Notes under the pieces: model-generated
Told to the model about the DNA's origin: nothing
Seen by the model: only the letters and a program-made list of their open reading frames with translations
Databases searched by the model: none
In this document: positions 5,994 through 12,233 of the stretch, piece after piece
Position numbering within the stretch: the stretch's first letter is position 1
Layout: each line of letters begins with the position of its first letter
Made by a program: the position numbers and the translations under genes
From: DASUSH01 sp050996575
GTDB taxonomy: Bacteria; Actinomycetota; Thermoleophilia; Solirubrobacterales; 70-9
DNA length: 14,327 nucleotides
Assembly (NCBI GenBank): GCA_050996575.1
Contig: JBPCRS010000195.1
Span: 1 to 14,327 of the forward strand
Direction of reading: 5' to 3'

Positions 5994-7772
5994 ATGAGCA
6001 TGTTCGAAAAGGTCCTCGTAGCCAACCGCGGCGAGATCGCGATTCGGGTGATCCGCGCGCTGAAGGAGTTGCGGATCGCCTCGGTCGCCGTCTACGCCGA
6101 GGCCGATCGCGAGGCGCCGCACGTTCGCGAGGCCGACGAGGCTTTCCTGCTCGGTCCGGCGACACCGGCCGAGAGCTACCTGAACATCGAGAAGATCATC
6201 GCGCTCGCCAAGCGCTCCGGCGCCGAGGCGATCCACCCCGGCTACGGCTTCCTCGCCGAGAACGCCGACTTCGCTCGGGCGCTTGAGAAGGCCAAGATCA
6301 CCTTCATCGGCCCACCGGCAGAGGCGATCGACGCGATGGGCTCGAAGACGCGCGCCCGCGAGATCATGGCCGATGCCGGCGTGCCGATCGTGCCCGGTGC
6401 CACCGAGCCGGCCAAGGACCTCGACGCCGCCCGCGCCCAGGCCGAGGAGGCCGGATACCCGGTCGCCTGCAAGGCCGCCGGTGGCGGCGGCGGCAAGGGC
6501 TTTCGCGTCGCTCAAAGCGCCGACGATCTCGAGCAGGCCTTCGAGGGCGCCGCGCGCGAGGGCGAGAAGTTCTTCTCCGACGACCGGGTCTATGTCGAGC
6601 GCTACCTCGAGGACCCACGCCACGTCGAGGTCCAGGTGCTGGCCGACGCGCACGGCAACGTCATCCACCTCGGCGAGCGTGATTGCTCGATCCAGCGCCG
6701 CCACCAGAAGCTGATCGAGGAGGCGCCGGCGCCCCACGTCGACGCCGAGATGCGCGAGCGGATCGGCAAGATCGCGACCGATGCGGCGAAGGCGGTCGAC
6801 TACCGCGGCGCCGGCACCGTCGAGGGCCTGCAGGTGGGCGACGACTACTTCTTCCTCGAGATGAACACTCGCGTCCAGGTCGAGCACTGCGTGACCGAGA
6901 TGGTCACCGGGATCGACATCGTTCGCGAGCAGGTCCTCGTCGCCGCCGGCGAGGAGCTCTCCGTCGCCCAGGACGAGGTCGAGCTGCGCGGGCATGCGAT
7001 CGAGTGTCGGATCAACGCCGAGGCCGCGCACAAGAACTTCGCTCCGGCGCCGGGCAAGATTGAGTCCTACATCGAACCGGCGGGGCCCGGCGTCCGCGTC
7101 GACTCGGGCCTCGAGGCGGGTGGCGAGGTGACGCCCCTTTACGATCCGATGGTCGCCAAGCTGATCGTCTGGGACTCAGATCGCGAGCGGGCGACGGCGC
7201 GGATGCTGCGCGCGCTCGGCGAGTACCGGATCGAGCCGCTGACGACGCTGATCCCGTTCCACATGGCGATCATGGCGACCGAGCAGTGGGCGAAGGGCGA
7301 GACCTGCCGCGACTTGACCGAGGACAAGAAGTGGCTCAAGGAACTAACACCTGACACGTCCTCAGCTTCGCTTCCGGGCGCGTCAGGGTCCGAGCAGGAC
7401 GAGGAAATCGAAACAGCTGAGCGCGACTACAGAGTCGAAGTCGACGGCCGCCTCTACGGCGTCAAGGTGATCGGCGCTGCCCCCGCCGGGGCCGCCGCGA
7501 CGGCAGCAAAGCGCCCGCCCAGGCGCGAGCGCTCCGGCGGAGCCGGCAAAGCGCCCGCCGGCAACGATCTCCCCGCGCCGCTTCAGGGAACGATCCTCAA
7601 GGTCGCCGTCGAGAAGGGCGCCGAGGTCGAGGAAGGGGCGCTCGTCTGCGTGATCGAGGCGATGAAGATGGAGAACGAGATCAATGCCCATAAGTCGGGC
7701 AAGGTCACCGACCTCAAGGTCTCCGAAGGTGCCTCGGTGTCGAGCGGCGATGTCCTCGCCACGATCGAGTAA
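5994..7772 (+). CDS. acyl-CoA (acetyl/propionyl-CoA) carboxylase alpha chain: biotin carboxylase fused to BCCP
   Basis: This subunit carboxylates its own biotin with bicarbonate and ATP; a separate carboxyltransferase beta subunit, not in this window, passes the carboxyl to acyl-CoA for fatty-acid or methylmalonyl-CoA synthesis. The 592-residue protein has a biotin carboxylase domain (about 3-450: VANRGEIAIRVIRA, GYGFLAEN, ATP-grasp AAGGGGGKGFR, EMNTRVQVEH), a low-complexity linker (about 455-520) and a biotinyl domain with EAMKMEN (biotin Lys558, 34 residues from the end, the usual spacing). The length is typical of actinobacterial fused alpha chains. An oddity is QVEHC in place of the near-universal QVEHP. 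A second ATG lies at 6000. The stop TAA shares its last base with the presumed start of the next frame. Confidence 0.95.
   Translation: MSMFEKVLVANRGEIAIRVIRALKELRIASVAVYAEADREAPHVREADEAFLLGPATPAESYLNIEKIIALAKRSGAEAIHPGYGFLAENADFARALEKAKITFIGPPAEAIDAMGSKTRAREIMADAGVPIVPGATEPAKDLDAARAQAEEAGYPVACKAAGGGGGKGFRVAQSADDLEQAFEGAAREGEKFFSDDRVYVERYLEDPRHVEVQVLADAHGNVIHLGERDCSIQRRHQKLIEEAPAPHVDAEMRERIGKIATDAAKAVDYRGAGTVEGLQVGDDYFFLEMNTRVQVEHCVTEMVTGIDIVREQVLVAAGEELSVAQDEVELRGHAIECRINAEAAHKNFAPAPGKIESYIEPAGPGVRVDSGLEAGGEVTPLYDPMVAKLIVWDSDRERATARMLRALGEYRIEPLTTLIPFHMAIMATEQWAKGETCRDLTEDKKWLKELTPDTSSASLPGASGSEQDEEIETAERDYRVEVDGRLYGVKVIGAAPAGAAATAAKRPPRRERSGGAGKAPAGNDLPAPLQGTILKVAVEKGAEVEEGALVCVIEAMKMENEINAHKSGKVTDLKVSEGASVSSGDVLATIE
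7506..7559 (+). repeat. 14-bp direct repeat in the carboxylase linker
   Basis: GCAAAGCGCCCGCC occurs at 7506-7519 and 7546-7559, 40 bp apart, so the copies are read in different frames (AKRPP and GKAPA). It lies in the low-complexity linker between biotin carboxylase and BCCP, where length drift by slippage is tolerated. Confidence 0.5.
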
Positions 7773-8677
7773 TCACCGATCCGCTGACAGAGCTTCCCTG
7801 GCGCGGGGACCGGGCTGACCGGCCCGACCTGCCGCTGCCGCCGGCGAAGATGCCGCTGCGCTACGGCGGCACGATGCGCAAGCAGTGGCGCTACGTCGCC
7901 GCCTTCGCCGAGCCGTTCCACGTCTGCGCGGCGCGGATCCAGGTCGGGCCGATCGGGCAGACGTTCTGGGCGATCGTCGACCGCGAACGCGGCGAGCTCC
8001 ACGAGAACACCCGCACGCGCCTGCCCGGCGCACGCGGCGAGGTCTTCCGCCAGCGCCCTGGCGGCGGGCCCGCACCGAACTTGGGCCGGCCGCACGACGC
8101 CGGCCTGGTCGACCACATCCAAACCGAGCACGTCTGGGCGCGGCTGCGAGTGGGCGAGGGCACCTGGGCCGAGTCGGTCTGCCCGACCGCCGATGGCGCC
8201 TACGTCTGGACGCGCAAGCGCTGCGACGTGCCGATCCACTGCCACATCCGCGTTGGCGACCGTGACTGGAAGATCGAGGCGCGCGGCGTCGAGGACGAGT
8301 CGGCGGGCTACCACCCCCACCACACGGTCTGGAGCTGGTCGGCCGGCGTCGGCCGCGCCGTCGACGGCCGCTCGGTCGGCTGGAACCTGGTCAGCGGGAT
8401 CAACGACCCGCCGCAGCGCTCCGAGCGAGCGATCTGGCTCGACGGAGTGCCGAGTGAGCCGGGCCCGGTTACTTTCGACGACCTCGATGCGATCGAGTTC
8501 GACGACGGCTCGCGGCTCGACTTCCACGGCGAGGCCGAGCGCCAAGCGTCGAGCTCGATGCCGATGCTGAGCTACGAGTACCGACAGCCGTTCGGGACCT
8601 TCACCGGCACCCTTCCGGGCGGAGTCGAGCTCGAATCGGGCCTCGGCGTGGTCGAGTTCCACGACGCCCACTGGTGA
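7772..8677 (+). CDS. DUF2804-like protein, probable ATC start
   Basis: The 301-residue product is recognised as DUF2804-like from its C-terminal half: GWNLVSGIND, ERAIWLDG, FDDLDAIEFDDGSRLDF, then YEYRQPFGTF and a final GVVEFHDAHW. The family is thought to have a lipocalin/tocopherol-cyclase-like beta fold; its reaction is not known. The first ATG in frame is at 7850 (275 residues), but the frame is open upstream and 7772-7849 encodes ITDPLTELPWRG followed by a Pro-rich PDLPLPPAKMPL segment. That reads as the natural N-terminus of this family. The only plausible initiator there is ATC 7772-7774, overlapping the carboxylase stop (TAATC); CTG 7784 is an alternative. Start uncertain, gene identity fairly sure. 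Confidence 0.8.
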   Translation: MTDPLTELPWRGDRADRPDLPLPPAKMPLRYGGTMRKQWRYVAAFAEPFHVCAARIQVGPIGQTFWAIVDRERGELHENTRTRLPGARGEVFRQRPGGGPAPNLGRPHDAGLVDHIQTEHVWARLRVGEGTWAESVCPTADGAYVWTRKRCDVPIHCHIRVGDRDWKIEARGVEDESAGYHPHHTVWSWSAGVGRAVDGRSVGWNLVSGINDPPQRSERAIWLDGVPSEPGPVTFDDLDAIEFDDGSRLDFHGEAERQASSSMPMLSYEYRQPFGTFTGTLPGGVELESGLGVVEFHDAHW

Positions 8678-8682
8678 TCAGC

Positions 8683-9330
8683 TCACCCGTGGGCGCTCTC
8701 GACTCGCCAGCGCCACGGCGGCTCCTCTGAGGACGCGAACTCGTAATGGTTGCGCCCGTCGAGCGTCTCCAGCGGCACCAGCGCCGGGTCCTGGGTCTCG
8801 AGCAACGGGGTCGGCGCCGCGGCAACGACCTCGGCGTTCGACGCCCGCCTCTCGATTCGCTGCCAGCCGAGCTCGGGTCGGTAGAGCCAGTAGGTGACGA
8901 CGACGACCCCGGTTCTCGCGCGCTTGTCCTCGACGGCCGTAAACGCGGTGATTCGCCGGTTCGAGGCGGTCAGGCGCTGGCTGCCGGCGTACGTCGCACA
9001 GCTCGCCGAGCGGCAGACGCGGAAATCGACCGGTACGAGGCCTGCCCCGGAGGGCCCCGGGATCGCCGCCGGCGCCGGCGCAAGCGCCCTGACGAGCCCC
9101 GCGAGTGGCCGGCCGTAGGCGGCCGTCAACGGATCCTGCCAGCACGGGCCGGGGAGCTGAATCGCGCAGCGGATCTTCCGACCGAGCGTCGAGGCGAGCT
9201 CGCGGCCGCCGTCGAGCGGCCCGGCGAGCGCCGCGGCAGCGACGCCCAGGGTGAGCAGCGCGATCAGCAGCGCCAGGCCGACGCTCTCGACGCTTGCCGC
9301 GCCCGCTTGTCCGGAGCACCTTCTCGAGAT
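8683..9330 (-). CDS. pilin-like secreted protein with class III signal peptide, probable ATC start
   Basis: I do not recognise the family. The frame ends at TGA 8683-8685 and is open back to a TAG at 9340-9342. With an ATC start at 9330 the product is 215 residues. It opens with a basic stretch, then GQAG|AASVE, the prepilin-peptidase pattern (Gly at -1, Glu at +5), and a hydrophobic helix (about residues 17-36), as in TadE/Flp-type pseudopilins. The mature part has four Cys in two pairs (RCAIQLPGPC and CRSASC), consistent with extracytoplasmic disulfides. There is no in-frame ATG or GTG before the helix; the first TTG (9129) would remove signal and helix. TAGCTT lies 6 nt upstream of the ATC. 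No other pilus genes are visible. It converges on the DUF2804 gene with a 5-bp gap. Confidence 0.6.
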   Translation of the reverse strand: MSRRCSGQAGAASVESVGLALLIALLTLGVAAAALAGPLDGGRELASTLGRKIRCAIQLPGPCWQDPLTAAYGRPLAGLVRALAPAPAAIPGPSGAGLVPVDFRVCRSASCATYAGSQRLTASNRRITAFTAVEDKRARTGVVVVTYWLYRPELGWQRIERRASNAEVVAAAPTPLLETQDPALVPLETLDGRNHYEFASSEEPPWRWRVESAHG

Positions 9331-9336
9331 CGGGCG

Positions 9337-9342
9337 AAGCTA
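9337..9342 (-). promoter_or_regulatory. -10 element TAGCTT for the pilin-like gene
   Basis: On the minus strand TAGCTT is followed by 6 nt (CGCCCG) and ATC. This is the same spacing as the HxlR gene and the 91-residue gene have to their ATG codons. It supports a leaderless start at the ATC. Confidence 0.4.
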
Positions 9343-9486
9343 TGCCGCGCCGACGCGCGCGTGGCGCTCGAAACGTGTCGAGTTCGAGCAGCGTTTCCGG
9401 CGGGTGAGGGACGAAAGCGCCAGTCCGCGTCGCGGGGCGCCGTGGTCACGGGCTCGTCGAGAAGACGGGATCACACCGGATCCAGG
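9343..9486. other. intergenic region with a 7-bp inverted repeat
   Basis: This 144-bp gap between the pilin-like gene and the 91-residue gene is one of the longest non-coding stretches. GCTCGAA (9366-9372) and TTCGAGC (9383-9389) form an inverted repeat around a 10-nt centre, upstream of the pilin-like promoter, where it could be an operator. I checked for a tRNA and found no cloverleaf. No recognisable peptide is encoded. Confidence 0.35.
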
Positions 9487-9762
9487 CTAAGAAAGACCCT
9501 CGCGCGCTTCGCGCACGAGCGTCACCGCTTCGGGGAAGACGATCCGGATTGCGTCGCGGACCTGGGTCGCCTGCTCGTCGCTGTTTCCCTGCAGGTTGAG
9601 CCGGTTGATCGAGGCGACGGTCATGTCGACCGCGAGCTTGATCGCGTTGTCGGCCCAGGCGACTTTCTGCGCGCCCTGCATCTGCTCGGCCATCTCGGCG
9701 AGCCGGTTGCGGAGCTCGTCGGGGTCGCCGAACATGCCGCCGAACGGGTCTGAACCTTCCAT
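9487..9762 (-). CDS. small conserved-looking protein of unknown function (91 aa)
   Basis: Not recognised. The N-terminus is Gly/Phe/Asp-rich (DPFGGMFGDPDEL). Two amphipathic helical stretches follow, about residues 15-35 (LRNRLAEMAEQMQGAQKV) and 38-80, with DEQATQVRDAIRIVFPEA near the end; there is no signal peptide, membrane segment or Cys. The first part recalls the small helical nucleoid-associated YbaB/EbfC proteins in composition only, and I would not assign it. Support for being real: its ATG is preceded by TACACT at 6 nt on the minus strand, it fills the space exactly, and its codon use matches its neighbours. It is transcribed divergently from the SDR gene, 56 bp apart. Confidence 0.7.
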   Translation of the reverse strand: MEGSDPFGGMFGDPDELRNRLAEMAEQMQGAQKVAWADNAIKLAVDMTVASINRLNLQGNSDEQATQVRDAIRIVFPEAVTLVREAREGLS

Positions 9763-9768
9763 GGCTCA

Positions 9769-9774
9769 AGTGTA
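9769..9774 (-). promoter_or_regulatory. -10 element TACACT for the 91-aa gene
   Basis: On the minus strand TACACT is followed by 6 nt and ATG, predicting a leaderless transcript. It forms a divergent pair with TAGGCT at 9805-9810. Confidence 0.4.
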
Positions 9775-9804
9775 GACCGGTGCAGTTCGCGAGCGGGCAC
9801 GGGA

Positions 9805-9810
9805 TAGGCT
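9805..9810 (+). promoter_or_regulatory. -10 element TAGGCT for the SDR gene
   Basis: TAGGCT is followed by 8 nt and the ATG at 9819. No Shine-Dalgarno is present. A -35 is not evident. Confidence 0.4.
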
Positions 9811-9818
9811 GATTGCCG

Positions 9819-10625
9819 ATGGCCCTGCCGACACCGCAGCCGGACTCGACCGCGCTCGTCACCGGCGCGTCCTCGGGCATCGGCGAGTCGATCGCCCGCG
9901 AGCTCGCTCGCCGTGGCCACGGCGTCACCCTCGTCGCCCGCCGCGAGGAGCGGTTGACCGCGCTTGCCACCGACCTTGCGGCCACCTACGGGATCCGCAC
10001 CGAAGCGGTTGCCGCCGACCTCGCTGACCCCGAGGCGCGCGACGTGCTCGAGGCCAAGGTCGACGGGCTCGGGCTCATCGTCGAGGTACTCGTCAACAAC
10101 GCCGGCTTTGGCGGCTTCGGCGAGTTCGCCGAACAGGACCGCGATCGCGAGATCGGAATGATCCGGCTCAACGTCGAGGCTCTGGTCGACCTCGAGGCGC
10201 GATATCTGCCGGCGATGGTGGCGCGCGGTCGCGGCGCCGTGATCAACCTCGCCTCGACAGCGGCGTTCCAGCCGCTGCCCGACAACGCCACGTACGCGGC
10301 GACCAAGGCCTTTGTCCTCAGCCACGGCGAGGCGGTCCACGAGGAGCTGCGCGGCAGCGGCGTCACCGTCTCGACGATCTGCCCGGGCCCGGTCAAGACC
10401 GAGTTCGCCGAGGTCGCCGGGATCGGTGGTGCCGAGGAGCGGACTCCCTCGATCGTCTGGATGACCCCGGAGCAGATCGCCGAATCGGCGGTCGAGGCCG
10501 CCGAGCGCGGACAGCGGGCGGTGGTACCGGGAGCGCTCAACCGGGCGACCAGCATCGTTGGCCAGCATTCGCCCCGGGGGATCGCGATGCGCCTCACTCG
10601 CAGGATCTGGCGCCAAGCGAACTAA
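9819..10625 (+). CDS. short-chain dehydrogenase/reductase (SDR)
   Basis: A 268-residue classical SDR that would reduce or oxidise a carbonyl/alcohol using NAD(P)(H); the substrate cannot be read from sequence. Motifs: TGASSGIG (residues 15-22) for the dinucleotide, ARREERL after the second strand (an Arg pair there favours NADP), a VLVNNAGFGG segment, and the catalytic Ser146 with Tyr159-x3-Lys163. PGPVKTEF follows. The C-terminal third is rich in Arg (RLTRRIWRQAN), as in the DltE/YqjQ-like group. A TTG at 9813 would add two residues; ATG 9819 was chosen because it is 8 nt from a TAGGCT hexamer. The alpha/beta-hydrolase-fold gene starts 3 nt after its stop, so the two form an operon. Confidence 0.93.
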   Translation: MALPTPQPDSTALVTGASSGIGESIARELARRGHGVTLVARREERLTALATDLAATYGIRTEAVAADLADPEARDVLEAKVDGLGLIVEVLVNNAGFGGFGEFAEQDRDREIGMIRLNVEALVDLEARYLPAMVARGRGAVINLASTAAFQPLPDNATYAATKAFVLSHGEAVHEELRGSGVTVSTICPGPVKTEFAEVAGIGGAEERTPSIVWMTPEQIAESAVEAAERGQRAVVPGALNRATSIVGQHSPRGIAMRLTRRIWRQAN

Positions 10626-10628
10626 CCG

Positions 10629-11489
10629 GTGGAGCCCAAAGAGTTCTCCGTAGACCGCGGCAGCTTCGAGCTTCGCGGCTGGAGCGCCGGCGCTGACGGC
10701 GCCCCGGCGGTCCTCTGCCTGCACGAAACCGCAGCTTCGGCGGCGGTCTGGGAGCCGCTCGCCGCCGCGCTTGGCGAGCGGGTTCGGGTCGTCGCCTTTG
10801 ACCGGCGCGGTTGGGGCGGCTCCGGCGCCCCCGAGGATTACCGGCGGACGACGATTGAAGAGCAGGCCGGTGACGCCGAGGCCGTGGCCGAGTCGATCGG
10901 GTCGGCGCCGGTGATGGTCTGCGGAGCGGGCATCGGCGGCGTCGTCGCGCTCGAGCTCGCGCTCAGGCGTGCCGAGCTGGTCGCGGCCGCGATTCTGATC
11001 GAGCCACCGCTGCTCGGCCTCGTTGCCGAGGCGACGCCGATGATCTCGGCCGACGCCGAGGCGATTCGCCGCGAAACCGCGGCCGTCGGCGCAAGGCTCG
11101 GCGAGGGTTCGGACGCGCGCGAGGCGGCCGCGCTCGGCGCCGGCGCCGCGCTCGACCTCTACCTGAGCGGTGAGCTTGCCGCGATCGGCGCCGGCGCGGA
11201 CCGGATTCCGGACGCGATCGCGGATCGAGAGCGGGCAAGCCCGTTCGCGCTCTTCGCCGAGGTCGCCGCGATCTCCGGCTGGACGATCCCGCTTGCCGAG
11301 CTACCTCGCCTGGGCCCGCCGGCGACGGTGGTCCTGGCACGATCGACCCCGCCCTTCAGCCGCCGCGCCGCGGAAGCGCTCGCCGTCCGCCTGCCCGGCG
11401 CCGACCTGCGCGAGCTCGCCGCGACCGGACTCCCCCAACTCGACGGCGTCGACGAGCTCGCAGCGATCGTGCTCGAGATCAGTCGCTGA
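10629..11489 (+). CDS. alpha/beta-hydrolase-fold protein lacking the catalytic triad
   Basis: The 286-residue protein has the fold signature of the family: strand plus oxyanion turn CLHETAASAAVW (His32), VRVVAFDRRGWGGSG, and a nucleophile elbow VMVCGAGIGGVVALELA. The elbow normally reads G-x-S-x-G; here the central residue is Gly101 (GAGIG). The usual acid loop near the C-terminus (VVLARSTPPFSRR) has no Asp, and the usual His region reads TGLPQLDG without His. All three catalytic positions appear lost, so it is probably a non-enzymatic binding or partner protein, or uses unconventional chemistry. GTG start at 10629, 3 nt after the SDR stop. Its end overlaps the convergent zinc-ribbon gene by 11 bp. 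Confidence 0.85.
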   Translation: MEPKEFSVDRGSFELRGWSAGADGAPAVLCLHETAASAAVWEPLAAALGERVRVVAFDRRGWGGSGAPEDYRRTTIEEQAGDAEAVAESIGSAPVMVCGAGIGGVVALELALRRAELVAAAILIEPPLLGLVAEATPMISADAEAIRRETAAVGARLGEGSDAREAAALGAGAALDLYLSGELAAIGAGADRIPDAIADRERASPFALFAEVAAISGWTIPLAELPRLGPPATVVLARSTPPFSRRAAEALAVRLPGADLRELAATGLPQLDGVDELAAIVLEISR

Positions 11490-12210
11490 CGCCTCGATCG
11501 AGAGCAGCGTCCGCAGGTGGCCGCACGGTCGCCCGCAGCTCGCCGCCGCGGCGAACCAGCGCGGCCACCGCCTCGAGCGGGATCGAGGCGAGCGCGACGA
11601 GCGGGGCGCCGAGAACGCTGACGATCGAGTCGACGGTAAAGATCAGCGTCCCGCGGCTGTTCGCGGGCCGCAGCCGGCCGGCGCGTACCTCGCGAGCGAA
11701 GTTCGGGTGGAAGGTGAGCGCGTTCATCAGGGTCTGCCACATCCAGAGCTGGTTTCGGCCGAAGACCGGGAATCGGACGCGTTCGAGCGCGGCGCCGCGG
11801 CGCTCGAGCAGCTCCTCGAGCGCCTTCGCCGTCAGCTGCAGCGGCCGGTCCGGGAGGTCGAGGGCCGCCCAATTCCCCTCGCCGATCGCCGCCTGCAGGC
11901 TGCGCCGGTTGGGCGCCGAGACGAGGCCCGAGCCGTTGCCGCCCGAGGCGGCGAGCAGAACGCCGACCTCGCGGTCCGCCGCCGCGGCGTCGGCGCCGAA
12001 CCCCGGATGGACGGCGCTTTCGCGCGCGCAGGACGCTCCGCAGCGCTCGCAACGGTCGAGTACGTAGACCTCATCCTCGCCGGCGGCCGCCGCAGGGGCA
12101 CTGATCCAGGCATAAAGCGGTCCGCCACAGGCCGGGCACTGACCTTCGGCGGCGACCGAGGCGCCGACGACGCGGCGAGGGGGCTCTTCAAAGCTCGCCG
12201 GTCCCTCCAT
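11479..12210 (-). CDS. zinc-ribbon protein with methyltransferase-like C-terminal part and hydrophobic tail
   Basis: Not assigned to a named family. The 243-residue protein begins with a zinc ribbon: CPAC (Cys25, Cys28) and CERC (Cys54, Cys57), 25 residues apart, plus Cys61. After an Ala-rich stretch, about residues 115-180 (LDLPDRPLQLTAKALEELL, then FPVFGRNQLWMWQTLMNALTFH) resemble the C-terminal region of some class I methyltransferases that carry an N-terminal zinc ribbon, but no SAM-binding glycine motif is visible. This resemblance is from memory and weak. A hydrophobic segment (about 190-225) could be one or two membrane passes. The ATG is 8 nt from TAGCGT on the minus strand and only 23 bp from the divergent CBS gene's start. 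Confidence 0.75.
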   Translation of the reverse strand: MEGPASFEEPPRRVVGASVAAEGQCPACGGPLYAWISAPAAAAGEDEVYVLDRCERCGASCARESAVHPGFGADAAAADREVGVLLAASGGNGSGLVSAPNRRSLQAAIGEGNWAALDLPDRPLQLTAKALEELLERRGAALERVRFPVFGRNQLWMWQTLMNALTFHPNFAREVRAGRLRPANSRGTLIFTVDSIVSVLGAPLVALASIPLEAVAALVRRGGELRATVRPPADAALDRGVSD

Positions 12211-12217
12211 CGGCGGA

Positions 12218-12224
12218 TACGCTA
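12218..12224. promoter_or_regulatory. symmetric -10 element TACGCTA, candidate bidirectional promoter
   Basis: Read on the plus strand it gives TACGCT, 10 nt before the CBS gene ATG (12234). Read on the minus strand it gives TAGCGT, 8 nt before the zinc-ribbon gene ATG (12210). The two start codons are only 23 bp apart, so a single TANNNTA element must serve both genes unless one is transcribed from within the other. A CTAGCTAG palindrome overlaps at 12222-12229. Confidence 0.45.
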
Positions 12225-12233
12225 GCTAGCCAG

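Noticed and set aside
4825..6165. 446-codon open frame antisense to purA
   Set aside because: Antisense frame of a high-GC gene; the translation is low-complexity Arg/Asp/Val-rich with no domain, while purA on the plus strand has all catalytic motifs.
8678..9319. 213-codon minus frame with a GTG start over the pilin-like gene
   Set aside because: Its translation is Arg/Pro/Gly-rich shadow sequence; the neighbouring frame ending at 8683 has a signal peptide, balanced composition and paired cysteines.
9343..9486. possible tRNA or small RNA
   Set aside because: The GTTCGA-like stretch near 9383 suggested a T-loop, but no acceptor, D or anticodon stems can be drawn at the right distances.
9621..10724. 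367-codon open frame antisense to the SDR gene
   Set aside because: Shadow of the SDR and hydrolase coding region; no recognisable protein features.
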